Assembly: GCF_900129135.1 (NCBI RefSeq)
Contig: NZ_FQVI01000036.1
Span: 1 to 32,231, forward strand
Direction of reading: 5' to 3'
From: Lactonifactor longoviformis DSM 17459
Lineage (GTDB): Bacteria > Bacillota > Clostridia > Lachnospirales > Lachnospiraceae
Length of the DNA: 32,231 bases
Made by a program: the position numbers and the translations under genes. The notes below the pieces were generated by a model that saw nothing but the letters and a program-made list of their open reading frames with translations, did not search any database and was not told the origin of the DNA. Every line of letters starts with the position of its first letter. The stretch's first letter is position 1. This document shows, in pieces, positions 31,855 to 32,231 of the stretch.

Positions 31855-32231
31855 GTGCGCCCGGCGGCGCACGTTTCTAACCGGTGAAAGTCCGGAATCC
31901 GCCCGGTGGTGGGAAGGATATAGCCGAAGGCAAGGGTGTCCATTGTGAGGTGGAATCCGAAGGAAGCCGGATATGGGGAACATACGAACCCATGGGCAAA
32001 TCTCTGGTCTGACGAACAGAAACCACATAAGAGGCTATGCATGAGGATAAGGCTGCATGACAAGTCGAAGTCCAATAACTACCCGGAATCATGTATGGTA
32101 GATGTGGCAGATGGATGGAGAGAAAGAAACGTGTGGTACCTGGGGAGGTCTGCACGACACGCCCTGAAAGGGGTAACCATTATGGAGAGATAATGCTGAA
32201 CGCGCAGAAGTCAGCCGAGGTCATAGTAGCC
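31855..32231 (+). mobile_element. Group IIC intron, 5' part (domain I to about DIII/IV)
   Basis: Begins with GTGCGCCCGGC at 31855, the 5' end of bacterial group IIC introns of the Oceanobacillus iheyensis type. Further conserved ribozyme pieces in the same order: AAGGGTGTCC, GGAATCCGAAGGAAGC, GGTCTGACGAACA, CACATAAGAGGCTA, GGGGAGGTCTG, and AGAAGTCAGCCGAGGTCATAGTA at 32206 onward. The window ends before the intron-encoded reverse transcriptase. It sits 8 bases behind a terminator hairpin, the target preferred by class C introns. Short open frames in this stretch are not proteins. Confidence 0.88.

Noticed and set aside
31936-32193. Open frames within the last 300 bases
   Set aside because: They overlap conserved group IIC ribozyme sequence, which is structured RNA. 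No protein is expected before domain IV.

Overview
The window looks like chromosome of a low-to-moderate GC Gram-positive gut Clostridium, most likely a member of the Lachnospiraceae (inference). The grounds are strong AGGAGG-type ribosome sites, consensus SigA-type promoters, a T-box leader on metG, split Fe-S serine dehydratase subunits, a Firmicute-style sialic acid cluster, the order pth-mfd-foldase lipoprotein, and a group IIC intron. I see no tRNA, rRNA, CRISPR array or prophage.

Layout. 1-972: the tail of a cell-wall-binding repeat protein, then a membrane-anchored SurA-like protein, closed by a bidirectional hairpin. 1021-3432 (minus): metG behind a methionine-type T-box leader. 3444-4466: a small serine recombinase with a dyad-rich upstream region. 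4467-4664: a small CxxC/CxxC protein. 4747-6412 (minus): sdaAB-sdaAA, with a hairpin right at the predicted transcript start. 6543-12204: a sialic acid operon, nanE-nanA-SSS transporter-nanQ-nanK-nanR, with one strong promoter and three TGAAA-N4-TTTCA sites that I propose as NanR operators. 12243-13962: a radical SAM protein and a tyrosine phosphatase. 13993-16867: a yybP-ykoY (Mn2+) riboswitch in front of a P-type ATPase. 16902-18879: an AI-2E family membrane protein and TatD. 18944-19579: a TetR regulator with a perfect palindrome in its own promoter. 19626-23803: a GH13 glycosidase, a glycogen branching enzyme and a nitrilase-family hydrolase. 23822-26336: a small HPr-like protein, a CobW GTPase with a His/Cys-rich insert, and a second CobW-like protein fused to a YcgQ/TIGR03943-like C-terminal domain. 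26357-31762: pth, mfd and a PrsA/SurA-like lipoprotein. 31855-end: the 5' part of a group IIC intron lying just behind a terminator-like hairpin.

How the parts work together. The nan genes take up free sialic acid and convert it through ManNAc to ManNAc-6-P and GlcNAc-6-P. No sialidase, nagA or nagB is visible here. The two GTPase genes form a probable metal-trafficking pair. Pth, Mfd and the foldase are housekeeping. The least described items are the CobW-YcgQ fusion, the hairpin at the sda transcript start, the dyads upstream of the recombinase, and the operator set of the nan operon.
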